Positions 14,001-29,000 of a DNA stretch of 60,000 nucleotides are shown one piece after another (positions within the stretch are counted from its first letter, which is position 1; every line of letters starts with the position of its first letter). Under the pieces are notes generated by a model. It was not told the DNA's origin, did no database searches, and was given only the letters and a program-made list of their open reading frames with translations. Made by a program: the position numbers and the translations under genes. The stretch is from Phoronis australis (Eukaryota > Phoronida > Phoronidae): NCBI GenBank assembly GCA_002633005.1, contig NMRA01000038.1, forward strand, positions 831,329 through 891,328, in the 5' to 3' direction.

Positions 14001-17000
14001 GGGTTTCTCATTATGCGTATATTTTTTTGAAGACTGGAGATTTCCTTCCGACTTGTTTTTGATACTGTACAGATTGGTTAATGTGGGTCTTGGTGTACCC
14101 TCCTGTCTGTAGATGCCAAATGTTTTAGTTACAAAATGCAGTGTAAGAATAACACTGTGATAACAATGTTGATAACATTTATTTCAGGAGCCATAAATAG
14201 ACCTTAAATGTGTAATGTCTTGTTCACAGGTATCGTACGGTGAACAAAGACGCTGTGAAGCCTATACAAGTGCGCCACCTGTACACGGGAGATGCAGTTC
14301 TCAAGGACCAGATAGTGAAGGCTCCCTCCAAAAAACTCAAGCCAGGTAAACTTCACTACCCTACCTGTAAACATTTTCTTAATGGGCGTTGGATGCCAAA
14401 GATTGATCTTGGAGAATTCTTGAGCCTGTGAACGTGTTGTGGTTTGAATGGCCTTTTGAATATCTTGAATTAGGAAATTGTTCAGTTATTTTGCTCAAAA
14501 ATAATTGTCCTATTTGGACTTTTTCTTTTTTTGAAGATTCAACACCTCCCTTATCAAAGTGTTGTTTCATAACTGCAGTCCTGGGCTAATAATTCGCTGT
14601 ATGGAGTTGAGTATTTTAAATGTATATTGAGCGGTGTTTTGATAATATGGCTATTACCTTTGGACATCCTGTTTCACACCATGACTATTGTCGAATATTT
14701 AAGTTTGAGACGATCACAAAAGCGAGTTTTGAAATAAGGCTAGTGACACTTGTTGTTTTCTATGGCTATGCTGTTTTCAAAATGGAACTCCATTCATTTA
14801 GATCCACGGAAGTAGTGATCAATATAAGTTCAAATGTTTTTGTAGAAAAATCTGACAAAATAAATCCCCACATTGCGGTGATAGTTTCTGGTAAATATTT
14901 AACGATTAACTGCTTTCTTTGTCATCTAATCCGAGTTGAGTGACTTTCTGAAAGTCTTTAGTATTTTGAACTGTACTGGGATCGTCATGACCAATAAGTG
15001 TGCCGTCCGTTGCAGAGTACACTGGGGCTGTCGACAGTGACCATCTGTTGAAATGGTGCCAGAAACAACTGGACAAGTACAAGAACATAGTCAAAGTTAC
15101 GGACCTCACGTCTTCATGGAAGAATGGGTTGGCCGTGTGTGCTCTGATTCACCTCTACAGGCCGGATTTAATGTAAGGACATTTTTACTGGTGTTTTAGT
15201 TGTTTTCAAAGTTTGACCATATCTTCTTAAAGTCTTATGTTTTTGTTGAGTTTATGAGATGAAGATAAATGGAAATTAGCATTCGTTGGAAATTGTCACA
15301 ATCGAAAAATTTTATGAAAATGAAATTTTACGAGGAAGAGATGAAAGAAAGGAGAGAAAGAAATTAAACAAAAATCTGAAATTTTTGATGACTAGAAAAC
15401 CATAATTATGTTCATCTGTTGGTTTCTGACAAGAATTCCAGAGCGTGCCTGCCCCTTGCTGATTTTTATGAAAACCACAGTATTTAGAACTAAGTGTTGG
15501 TTGACATTTCTAAGATCCAGTGTGTTGGTTATGCTTTGAGTTGAAGTCTATTGGGTGCTGCGGTATTGTCACTGGTGCCTATTATCTCAGAGTAGTCTAA
15601 TTTAGTAGTTGTGTTTGTGTTATGCATTGTGGTGAATTTCTACGCATTTGTTCTAGCAACCTGAACACCCTCCACGAAAACAACGTTGCCCAAAATAACC
15701 AGCTAGCATTCAACACAGCCGAGCGTGAGCTAGGCATCTCACCTATAATGACGGGTCAGGAGATGGCTGACTGTGACGTGCCTGACAAGCTGTTCGTCGT
15801 CTCGTACGTGTCGCAGTTTTACGAACTGTTCAAGAATGAGCGGCCTAACAGAAGTAAGTCGTAGTGTTGAAGGTTTGTTGAAAGTGCTATACCGGCGACA
15901 TCTGGTGCACAAGGAGGCTATTTAACTTTTATTTGAAACAGATCACGCCTAATCACTTACACTGTAAAAGGTTCTCTTTGAAAAGTTAAACTGGTCCCCT
16001 ATGACACTTGCTGTGAAAACAAAGTAATTCCTGGTGCAGCCAGTTGGGGATCATAATCATTTGTAAGATCCATTGTGTCGGTTATAGCCTGCATTGATGA
16101 CTATCTTTTGCTGAAGTTTTGACTGTTATACTTATATCTGTTTCTTGCTTTCTCTGTTATGATGACCCAGTTTTTATCGATAAAACACTGCTTTAAGACT
16201 GATATATACGTGTTTTTCTAGGCTTTAAGTCTCCCAAGACATCAGCTAGCAAGCCATCATCTCTCAAGTCACCCCGGCGACAGGAGTCTGCTGGTAAAAG
16301 ATCTCAGTTAACCATTAAGCCGTCAGCTCCTCCGCTGACCGCGCCCACAGGTGCACAGAAAGCCTCCTTGTTGAATCGGCTGACCAACTCATTGGCCAAG
16401 ACTAAACGAGTAAGACACTTGTGAGGCTTGTTTTAAATCCACTTGTTTTCAGCGAATGTCTCTGGTTTGCACTATTGTATATGCCCAAACTTGCCATAAG
16501 TTCGGAACATGCGTTCGCGTTCTTGCCAATTCTTTTTGTGGACACGCTCGCCAGTTCTTCTATAGAAGAAGGCGAATCTTTCTTCTCATTTTCCTGATCT
16601 ATTTTTTGGCTATTCACCTGTACATATTCAAAATAACTGAGTTTTTGTAAAACATGGGAGAGATATTGATCAAAGGTTGAAAGCTGGTCCATAGCACATT
16701 CATATTTGTTGTATTCCTCAATCTGACTGTTGTTGTGTGCCAAGATCTGGCAATTTCTCATCAAAAGATCTTTCAGCAGTGTAGCTTGACTTTCTCAAGT
16801 TGATTACATCAGTTTTTCGCCATAATAGGATCAGAAAATGGATGATCGCCACAAAAATGAAAAACTTCATGCTTGACTGATATATCGACACTTGATGTCT
16901 TATTGTTTATAACCTGATGATGTCGAATGAATAGATGAAATGTTGAATCAATATGAACTTTTTTCATTTGTGCGGCGATTGTCCATTTTTTATCTTTCTC

Positions 17001-20000
17001 AAGTTGTCTCTGACCCCTTGCTAAAATGTTGTTCCATTGTCTAAAACGTATATGTAAATGGAGGCTGTAAGTTGCTGTACTGATGTGACAAAAAGAATTT
17101 GGCGAGAACGAGAAATTTAATCCTTGAGCTTGTTTTTTAGCCTTGACTACTTTGTGTACCATGTTTTTTTCTACTAACGGTGTTTCACTTAATTTCACTT
17201 GTTTAAACAGTCCTTGAGTTGAGTTTCTATTTTTTCTACTTATGTTTGAGTTGTATTATATTGTGCATGTATTTTGTTATTCTTTACACAATTAACAACA
17301 GCATATTCACCCTTAACATCCTGGCACTTTTTGTTGACCTAGATAAAAAGTCTCATCTGGGCCATTGGGGTAATTACATTAACACTCATTTGCATGTTGG
17401 GTTCAGTTTTCCTAAATTTTATTGGATGACATATGTTCGAGTTATTTGAACTATTGTAAACTGAAAATTCGTTAACTAGTTTGTATATTTTAATAAATAC
17501 AATAATTGATATTCAGTATTTGTTGTCTTTCTTACTCAGAGATTGTGTAATAGCATCCATGTGATATACTCAAAGTTGTGAAAAAGACTTGGAAAACCAG
17601 ATGGGGCTTAATATTTTTTCTTGGTATGATTTATCTAGTGTTTTTTTGAAGTTCTTTACCTAATAGCTGATGTCAGTTAAAAACGTTGCTGTATTGAGAA
17701 TTTCCTGCTCATCAGCAGAATGTGACATCTGAACTGATGCAAATTTGTACTTTGCAGTGTTTGCTAGCTAAAAGTTCTTTAAAAATTGCTCTTGGGTAAC
17801 ATTGAAATTTGGCGTCTTTCCTAAAAAGCGGGAAAATCATTGCTCCTCCTTGAGTACAAAGAGCAGTGAATAACTAAGTAATAAACCTAGAGGGAGCTGT
17901 TCATTGCTAGTCTTTTGTTTTAGCTGGCTGTGTCAGCTAGCTATTGTATTCTGGGCAATACGGGATATTTATTATAGGATTACTGACACTTCTAAGCTGT
18001 CCTCTAAAACACAGTATAACCACTTCCATTATTAAGTGATGTTGCCTGGGTGGCCATGTAATTTCACTTATCATTCAAGTTGCTCCGACGACAGTCTTGA
18101 TCTGACAAAACAAGGATCTATAATTCACGGATCGCGTAAATGAAGTTATTTAGTTGGCGATGATACTGCATCAAAGCAGGATAAGACATGTGAATCTAGC
18201 TAGAGAAAAATCAGAGGAAGGAATGATCAGTGAGAACTCTGATCATATGATCCTTGTGATAGCATTATTTCAGCATTGTCTCACTCGCCCAATACATTAC
18301 TTTAAATTGCTCTTTGGATCGGTACATGTTTGTGTATTTCATGGTATCACACCTTGCCAGAGCCTGCTAATTTGATTACATAAATTGACCATTGTTACAT
18401 GAGAGACAGCAAGTGCATACAGCTGAGGTTCACCAGAAATCAAAATGACAGTGTCAAAATATACAGGATTTTAGTGAGATAAGTATGTCATAAGAGTGCT
18501 TACAACCGTACTGTGTTGACAGGACCGGAAGGAACGAGAAAGTATTATGAGAATTGAGAAGACAAAAATGGTGGAACGTCACAGGCAAATGTTGATAGAG
18601 AAACAACAACAGGCGGAAGCTGTGATGGGGTCAAAGTTTGTTCCAGAGCGGGAAATAAAGTTTGGGAACTTGACAAAGAAGCGAATTGCACAGATGGATT
18701 CAGTAGTAAGTATATCATATCTTTTACAAAATACCAAATTTTGTGTTAATTTTCTTCATTTGTAGAGAATGCGGTGAAACTTACTGAAGTTGAACCCAGT
18801 TGGTGAAATTTTACTGATGTGTGGGCCGGAGGGCATGGACTAGAACAACGTGACTGGAGAACTGAGAGTTAAAGATGTATTTGCATGCTCCCAATTATGC
18901 TGATGTTGCAGGAACTAAATGGTGGCTCACATAATCCGCATAATGCAGTGTTGTTCCTCAACACCATGTCACGATACTTATTGGACACGGTTGAGTGATT
19001 TACGGCAGACCATTTTCGACACAAAACTCAGTCTCAAAAACATTTGGCAATTTTCAACCTACTTCATATTCACATCGTCACTATATGTTGTGTTTCTAAC
19101 TAATTTGACCAAACAATCACTGTGATAAGGAATTAGAAGCGTACAAGTTCCACTTTAATCCAAAATCTGACTGATGAATATCTTATTTCTGAATGTCCGA
19201 CATGCGTGTTATACGATTTCAGTCACTTACACGGGGTGCTGCATTTTGAGAGCCAGTTTGTTCCACTGAACAATGGGCGTCAAACTTGTTCTTAAAATTG
19301 ATACCCCTGCAAGTGATCACTGTCACTGTTAATGTAGTGATATTTATCTCCAATTACGGGCACAGTGCCAAGTATGTTATGTTTTTACACTGTGGAAAGA
19401 ATATTGATCATCGTATATGAATATTTTTGAAATGCGCTTGATACAAAGTTTATAAAATGTTGCTTATTAGTGAGAAAAATTTATAGAATTGACTGCTTAT
19501 TGGGGTTTACAGTGAACCATTCCTGTTGGAAAGTGAAATGGCTTTATGATTAACGTGAAGTTGATGGATCCGTCAGCAAAGCTACATTTGTGTTCATATG
19601 CAAGATTCTTAAAAATATGTTGTGTGGCACGAGAGAATTTTCAAAAACTATATGATCAGTGGATGGAGTTTCCACTGAAATGCTTCCAGTAAAAAGTTGA
19701 CTAAACAGTCAACCAAAGGCGTTACAACGAATCTTTTACATGACATCTTATTCACAGTTGCTGTAGCAACTAAGCTCCAGACATGCAAAACACAAGATAA
19801 TTGGTTGCTCCGTTTGCCTTTCATTTTCGAGGGAGGGGGTTTGTGAAAAGTGTATGTTTTTAAAATGGCAGTTACTATGAGTGGTCCCAAAAGCATTTTA
19901 TTGAAGTGTTTTGATAATTGTTGACTGTTGAATATTTTCTAGGATGCCATGGATAACAAATATTCAAAATATGAAGAGATTGACGCGAAGATAAAGGAAA

Positions 20001-23000
20001 CGACGAGAGTCATGGAGAAAGGGAACCTGGGTAATATGGATACTGGTGTGCGTGGCTCTAATCTTGTTAGCGCCATGGCAACAGCCCTGACTACCAAAAT
20101 GGAGGAGACTCAAAAAGTACCATCACCCCCACCAAAGAAAAAGGTAAACCTGAGTAATAGTGTTTTGAGTGCTGACACTCCGTTCAAAGTTGCTTCAAAG
20201 CTCACCTGTCGCAGCATTCCAATAATTTTGCTATTCGTCTAGAGGGAAAGGGAGTACTTCCAAGGGCTTACGGATTTTTAATAAGTACCATTGTCCAGTC
20301 AAACAGATTTGATTTCTTTGATTATGATCTTTCCTGGATGGATAAAGATTTAGCTTTTAAGATATTTCTTCGTGATGAAAATTTTAATGTTTTGATTTAA
20401 TGTTCAGTAAATGGTATTTCAGAGGAGCTCTGAGCTATAAAAAGTCTGGGGCTCTTGTACCTTGATTTGCCAGTCTTAAATTTTTTCTTGTGTAATTTTG
20501 TCTTGCTGAATGTCTTTTCACCTACATGCCTTGGGACAAACTTTGTATTTTACGGTACATACGTTGAATCTATTTTTTGTGAATTTCTTCAATATGTCTA
20601 ATTTGAACTTTTTCACAGAACACTGCAGAACAGCTAGCCTTCCATCACCCGAAGGCGAGCGAGTTCTGCTACTTCTGTAAGAAGCGTGTTTATCTGATGG
20701 AGAGGCAGAGTGCTGAGGGTTACTTCTTCCACCGTGGCTGCCTCAAGTGTGAGTACTGTGGCGCCACCTTGCGGCCTGGCTCGCATGCCTTCCAGAGGAC
20801 CGTCGAGGGAGAAGGTGAGTTGAATCCTACCCTTTACTTTTAGCAATAAAAGCTGGTGCGGCAAGTTGGTGTGTATTTTAAACTTATTTAATCATTTTAG
20901 CTAATTTCACCAAATGACTAAGTCTTAGAGCTAATGTTGGGAATCGGCGATTTAAAATCACAAAATGGACCGGTTTTGCTCTTTCAAAGCTCTGGTCAAG
21001 GCTAGTTACCTCTTGTAGTCTACATGACAATTGTCACTTATAGGGTCCGGATTCTGAGAACCAGTTTGATGCCTGTTATTGACTGGATAAAACTGGTTCT
21101 CACAATGCTGGACCCATGTAAGTGACTAACTAACTATCCTACCTAACAGTAACCCCTCAATCAAATTTTTCGGCTCTAAAATTGGTTGTGTCTAACGTAG
21201 TGCTAATGATTGGGTCAAGCTAAACATGGAATAAATCAAATTGGAGGTTACAAATCTTCCCCTTTTAAGAATCAATGAATTCAATGCATTCCATTTTTGG
21301 TATGCATAATTAGTCACTCGGACTCGCCGTGCAATTTTAGGAATTAATTTTTTTGTGAAATTACAGCACTATTATCATATGCTTGTATCGGTGTTGCAGG
21401 CAAATTCTACTGCACACAACACTTGGGTATGCAGAAGAGGATTCGAAGGAAGCGAAGTTTCACAGACATGACTGACACGGTAGTTATCATGCAATGTTTT
21501 TGTCCAAGTCCTTCATGTTTGTTGTTCAGTATTTGTCCATGTTAGGATTTGTCGAAGCAACCGTCAAACTACTTGAAAATGTAACTGCAGTGTTTATGTT
21601 ATTGTAGCTTTTTTATAACTGATTACGCATTTTTTAAAAAATGTTGCTGCTGATGAACATTCTGCTGGACAAATCATTTCAAAAAATATTCATGAACTCC
21701 TTTATTGCAGTACTCTTACTTTCTATTTGCTTATACTTGACAAATGTTTGCCTGTCACTAAATATGGTAGTCGTCAACTTGTTGTAACTTTGTTGACGAG
21801 AGTGTTGATTGTCAGTTTCCATTACTTTTTTCACAGGAGAATATTCCCTCCATCTCCACTGAAGGCCCAGATACATCGTCCTTATTTGATATACCTGACA
21901 TACCGCCCATTAGCAAGCCAAAAACACCCAGAGGTTCGTATGTTTAGAGTTGGTGCTAGAGTGGTTGTTTCTGACTTTCACTGATTTCTGAATGACTTCT
22001 TTGTTCTAAAATGTACTAAAAAATAAATTAAAGCTGCATTGGGTTTAAGAATATCATCAGGCTCACGTGATTTTGAATTATTGCCGAATGAGCTGGCAAA
22101 TCAAGCCACAGGCATTGCCTTTATGCGCCTTTTTCGAATTTGGAATTTAAGGGTTGACCAACCCCAATAAACTTTGAAACATTTTTTTGAGTCACTGATG
22201 GTTTTGATGTTTTTGTTGGTAACACAAATAAGATATCGGATCACAGTAAAGAATATTATGTGACCGATGTTAAGAGATCAAAAGGCCTGATCGAGTTTGT
22301 TTTTTATGTGGCTAAACGGGGCGAAATGTACATTATGTAATATTGATATCCAATATATAGAACAAAACAGAGACATTTACCCATTATAATAATTACTAAA
22401 AGTGGATTATAAAAGTACTTCTGTTTCAGTTGTGTTTTTAACAGTTTTTCTGTTCTTACATTAACTGTGCTATGGAAAGATCTATTCTATGCAAAAACAA
22501 TTAATTAATTGCTCAGTTAAACTAAGGCACAGACTCAGATGGCAGTCAAGGGTGATTGATTTAATTCTCATTTTCAATTTTTTGAGCAGACAACTTTTCT
22601 AGCTTGCCCTAGTTCGCAAGTGCTTCCAATTTTTCCAAGGGGTATTTGAATGTTATTAGACAGAATGTTATTGGACAGAATGTTATTGGACAGAATGTTA
22701 TTAGACAGTGATGTGAAGACGTGATCCACAACTCCGCTGTGAGACTTTTTTGAGGGAAGCAGTCTGAGATAGTACTGGGACATGCCTATTTTACACATTA
22801 CCCGTTGTTCAGTTGAAGGGCAGACAGGTGTCTGAAGGAAGTTACCCTGCATATGTATTAAGCATGTACTTCTTGTATTTATTGGTACAAAAGTTTCAAT
22901 TAGTGACAGAATATTCGAGAACTGTCAGTTTTAAACTTTTATTACTGCTTGCATTCAAATTTCTGCAAAGTGCCGTTTAATTATACCTGGGCTCTATGAA

Positions 23001-26000
23001 CTATGTTAACTAAAAAGTAAAATGTTATTTTAAATATTAGGTATTTTTGTTGAGGAATGCATCAAAATAAAACTTGTTTCGTAAAAGACTTTTTGCCATG
23101 TATTCTGTTTTCATTCTTCATTTCTCCATTTCCCGCCTAGCCATGGATCAGCTGTCAATTGCTCAGATGAAGCAGCGCACCCAAACGCCAGAACGAATCG
23201 AGTTTGAGCTCAGTTTTGATGAGAATATGATGGAACCAGACGAAGACGTGTTGACGGAGCACAACCTGCGATCGTCCATGAGCACGGAGAATCTGTCAGA
23301 CAATGAAGATGATTGGACCACAGAGTCTGAGTAAGCATAGCTGTCATGACAAGATATGGTATTTTGCTTTTGTAATATTCGTTGATTGGAGCTTTTGGGG
23401 CTATAGAGCAATTTCTTTGAGGTGGAGTCCTGGTTTTGCTGCTCTTTTATCTTTTCAGAAGCTCTGGTTGTTTTTTAGAGTTAGTTTTTATGAGGAATTC
23501 TTGTTATTTGCTTAATATGAAGTGTGAAATTTCTGCACAATTGACTCCAGTGATCAATTTTGGAGTATGCTTTGTGCCATTGGAGCATCAGAAATTTCAG
23601 TGACACTGAGATCATTTGGCCCATTGAATTTTTTTGATAACACAGTCACGGCAATATTACCAACTTCAAGTGAACTGGACTAAAGTTGACCTACACTGTT
23701 GTGTCTCCAGGTCAACTGACGTGTATTTATGTTAAATCATCCTTGTGACTGATGAAGTCATGATTGTGTCATTATCGTGGATGACAAGTGTATGAACCTA
23801 TTAGCTTAATTTTAGTTTACGGTACTATCTCACCAACTTTGGACAAAAATGACGGCCAATTGGGGCTTTTTTTTCATTATCAAGCTATTCTAACACTGTA
23901 ACAGTTGTGAATGCCCATAATTGTTCAAAGCCTGGTCTGTTAATAGCTGTGCAACATGGCAAAGCATTAGTGTGACATATCTTTCATGTAGAAAATCAGG
24001 ACCGAAGTAAAATTTCAGCTGTCGTCCATGTTGTGTCCTATAGTGGTTAGATTTTACGGTACTTAAAAATTGCTATGAAAGAATGATCTGAACATGAGAT
24101 TGCGGAATGAACCCTTAAGTTGCTGGTTTCAACCAAGGTGGACCACGAGTGGAGAGAGTGAAACGGACACAGACGATTCCGACTGGGCATCGGAAAGTGG
24201 CAGCCAGGAATCCGAGGGGTAACCTTGCATGGCTTGGTGTTGTGGTCTGCATTTTCCACCATCCAAGCGCTTTTGTTACACTCCCACCCAGTTACACTAA
24301 CCATTTTTATGCGCCCATATATTACTATGTGGGTGCATTATGCTGTCATCTCTGTCTGTCTATCCGTCCGTGCGTCTGGTCGGTGTCTGGCATCTGGCGT
24401 CCACTGCAGTTTCTCCAAAACCCCTTGATGCATGCTCATGAAAGTTTGCAGATATTTTCCTTTCATGGATTAGAAGGCATGAGCGAATTTTTAGTACTGG
24501 TGTGCCGCCTAGTGGCAAATTTATTTTTTTATGTTCTCCTCTGTATCTTATGTGTTCCTTAACGGATTTTCATGAAATTTGGTAAATAGTATTATTAAGA
24601 TGACGCCACCTTCACATTTTCAAATGGATTCAACATATTTTGTGCCACCCAGTGACCATTTTTACTGTTTTGGAGTCTGTTTTTACCATCTGCCCCTCTA
24701 CAGGGTGATTATTGACAGATAATATGTTCTTAATCAGAAGAGGATGGCTGTCAATGATTTTTGGACAGTTCTGACTACAGTGGCCCCTGGTAGTGACAGT
24801 TTTGTTTTTGTTTTCGTTTTTTGTGTCCATGCCTGTATCTCCTATACCTTCAGTAGGATCTTTGTTAAATTTCGCAAGTGTATTTATGTGTAGGTCACAA
24901 CAGGTGGCAACGACTTTTCGGACAGAGCCAACAACTGCTGTGCCCTCTAGTGACATTTTTATTGCTTTGGAGTTTTTAGCTTCCGCCTCTTAGTCAGCCA
25001 AACCACTCTTAGGATGACGATGAAAATTGGCATTTATCTTCTAATTTTGTTACTGGTAAGAGGACATGTAATGATGATTTTTGGATGGCATCGATTACTG
25101 TGGCACCTCCTACTGGCAGTTTTGTTTTTGTTGCGCCTGTGCCTGTATCTCCTAAACTCTCAGGAGGATCGTTAAATTTGTGTATTTGTATAAAGATGAC
25201 AATGGATGACGATGATGTTCGGACGGATTTGACACCTATTTTCCGCCTTGTGGCAATTTTATTTATGCTTTAGCAAATAGGTTTCTGTTAAAAAGGCGTT
25301 GGCACCTTTTTGTTTTTAGATGGATTTGAGGTAGTGTATGCCTCCTAGTATATTTTAGTCTGTTTTCAGCGGCCAAAGTAGTCTAAGAATTGTTATGAAA
25401 ATTGGTAAATGTGTTCCTAGTGAGAAGAACATTATTAGCAAGTTTTGGCAGTTTGATTTGTGTGGCGCCCCCTAATGGCAATTTGCTTTTTACCGCATCC
25501 GCTGCTGTTTCTCCCTGCTGGATCTTTATTTGGCGAGTGTATTTCTATGAGTGTGACAGCAAATGACGACATTTGGTTGTATCTGACTACCACTGTGCCC
25601 CCAGTGCCATTTTTAATTTTTTACGGGCTTGGCAAGTATGTTGCTATTGAGGAGAGGATTGCTGACTTGGCAAGTGTGTTCCTATTGAGGAGAGGATTGC
25701 TGACTTGCTATGCATCCCTGGAGGCTATTTTGGGTTTACTAGCATTGCTCCATTAAGCGAGTCGCAATGTTTAAAATAGTAATACCCTTGTATGTGCGCT
25801 ATATGCGGTGCACACAGTGGGTTCATATCTACTCGCATCGTTGCTCTTGTGTAGTGATTTGTCAGTGCCCAAATTTATGCTATTGTTTGAGTTGATCAAT
25901 TTGCTAACTATTTAGGGTCATAACATATAAGTTGGTACTGACCAGTAAGAAACAAAAGTTAATAAGTGACTCGGAAATACGTATGTTTAAATACGCTTGT

Positions 26001-29000
26001 CTTATTATCCAAATCTCACACCGACAATGACATCACACCGACAATGACATCACACCGACAATGACATCACACCGACAATGACATCACACCGACAATGACA
26101 CCACACTGACAATTACATCAAGCAGTAGACGTATACATATTCCCGAGTCTGTTTTGTTGAGTTGTATCCTACCAGTTACTTATGCATGTATGCAAGTTTC
26201 ACAAAAGCACAGTTGCCTTGGCAACAAGCCTAAGACGCTAACAGTACACTTCTAAAGCAAAATTTTAGAATTAATATAAATAGCAAGTGACATTCACCAT
26301 ACCTTAGGAAAACTTACCATTTGCTTATGGCACAAATCGTGGCTGTGTTCCGTAGACAGAAGAAACTCGTGAAAACTAAAAATCACGCAAGTCTTTGAAT
26401 TTAAAGCGAAGTATATGATCACGCTTTATCTAGCTTTTATTGCAAATGTCTTATGTCTTCGTAACATCACCATGGGAGCTTGCTTGCGTTTTAGCCATCA
26501 CATGGTCTGCGCTGTTTCACTGCGAAATTCGACCGTTTATTAAGGGTGCCCTTTCTGTGACACTGCTATTCAAGATCATTTATCGCTGTGAATAAGGGGT
26601 AGAACAACTGCTTTCACTATGACAATGTAATCGTTCATTTTACTGTGTGTGTAATTGTTTTTGTCATGTCATGTTGTTTTTCATTTGACGTGTATATCTT
26701 TTGATTGAATGTGGTTGAAAGCCTGTTTTGTGCAGTTTTCTGTGGTACAAAGCCATCTGCATAAGGGTTGATTTGGTAATTATGTAATTATGTAGTCAGA
26801 TGTTACTAAGTATGAACCCCCGGTGTGCTGTTGCCCCTTAAGTCACAGATCGTAATAAGTAGGTCAAACTCAAAGCCTCCAATTTCAAACTGGAATAGGT
26901 CGAACAATGAGGCCAACTCTTTTAAAAGTGTTATGTTGTAAAACTAGTCGGAAAAACAAACTATCGTGCTGCTGTTAAATGTTCTCCAAAATATATTGCT
27001 CGTTACAGCAAGTTTTTAAAGACAGCAGTATATGTGGTTTTAAGTCTGACCTTAAATCGTTTGCAGACAAGATTCCATGTTTGGCAGATGAATTTTTTTT
27101 AGGCCATAGTCAATATTGTTCTTGAATTTCTAAGTTAACCAGACAAAAAAACCTGTGTTACCGTGTGCAAGGTGTTTTGTTGCTACTGTAAAAACTATAT
27201 CTTGGTGATGAAAATACATGAATGGTAAAAGCAGTGTTAAAGCAGATAAAACATAATTTTGCCAAGATTTTCAACTGTTGAGGAACTTTTGAAATTTTAT
27301 TTTTTCGTTGTATGCATGACGTACCATTCAGCTGCTACCAAACATTATTTGTTGTAAATTTGAGCCTTTACAGCCATGTAGAAAACCTGAAACATGAAAT
27401 TGTTGATTTTAACATCATTCTGCTCTTGTCTGAAGTTGATGAATTTTTATTGTTATCATTTTCAGTCGCAGCCAAAAATGCTCACTTATGATAGTTTCTT
27501 AACACACTGGTTTAATAATCTGGGAATCAATAATTTGTTATCGAGTTCAATACCAAAATGTCAGAATTGGCATTTTTTACACGTTCTGGGGAGAAAACGA
27601 TTAATGTGTATTCTTTGTTTCTATAGTGACGAATATGATGATGTCTTGGTGCTGAACAGTGATGAGGATGAAGAGGCCAAGGCAGAGTCACTACAGAAGA
27701 CGGCCAAACTTATGAAGCAATGGTCACGTCTGCATTCTTCAGAGGACGTGGAGAGCACTGACGAATCAGAGAGCGAGTATGAAACTGGGTCAGATGAAGA
27801 GGAAGAGGAGGAGGAGTCAGGTTGGTTTGATTGACATACTGAGGTCATCATGCAGCTTACTAGTGGAGAGGGAAAAAAAGGGAGAGGCGAAAAAGGAAGT
27901 GGGTGAGAGGGAAAGGGGGTAATGGAACAAGGGTGAGTGGGAAGACGGTCAGTATGGATTGAGAGTTGGTGGAGGTATGATTGATGTATTGAGGTCACCA
28001 TGATTCTAGGAGAGGTGCAGAGATAAAAAGGGAAGGAGGGAGGAGAAAGATGGGAGAGGGTGTGACAGAGAGAGGGTGGAGGTAGGTTGGTAGACAAAGC
28101 GGAAGGAGGAATTTTTGTAAAAGCTGATTTCTAGCACCACCGGTCAGCAGCGTTATACCAGAAGACAACAAAATAGTACTTCTGCAGTACATGCCAAAAA
28201 TATGCAGTCAAAGTGACCCGTAATTGCCGTCATGACGACTGGTCACAAGCCAAATTCATCGTTAAGGTAATTTTATCTCGTGACCCAGTATTAATTGAAC
28301 TTTACAGGAAAGTGAGTAAGGTGGCTAAACCACGCTGTAATTTTAATTTTTCCGCCCTAATTGTTATTATCGTTGTTTTTTTGTTGTCAACAGCATTAGC
28401 CGTCATAGTGGGGGAAACTGTATTTTTTCTAATTACTTTTGTCTCTTCCTGTATGTGATTAGCTAATTACACCACCACACACAAAGTTTGTTTACATTAA
28501 AAACCAACATAGGATTGCAATATGCGTTTGCTTTTTAGATGATGGTGAACTTGATGAACCCGCTGAGGATGAAGATGACGAGGTTGTTGAACCAAAGCTT
28601 CAGAGGACGAAGGAAGGTACAGAAGAAGTGAAGCACAAGCCAGCTCTGGAAGAGAAGTCTGAGCCGAAGCCAAGGCCTGAGGAAACACGACCTCGCTCTG
28701 AAGTGATCTCTCCGTCAACGCAACAGATACAGCGCAACAGGATGAATTTCTTTATGCAGGTGGGATTATCATTGGCCTTTTGACTTTGAGGTAGATGGTA
28801 ACTTGGAAACATTGATGTAGCACTCGCCATAATGAAAGTTTTATGTTTTAGATTGATGGACTGGTAACAGATTGTTTTTTTATTAAACATCAAGTTGGTG
28901 CTAAGGTATTTTTATTTGCTCTGTTTGTTACAAAAGGAAATCAGAAGAGATGAAACAGTAGCAGGATTTGCTTTTTTCAGCACTTGCAAATCATGGTGTT

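Noticed and set aside
24149-25756. Several plus-strand ORFs after exon 18
   Set aside because: They fall in the composite interspersed repeat, and the same repeat in reverse at 58-60 kb gives unrelated frames.
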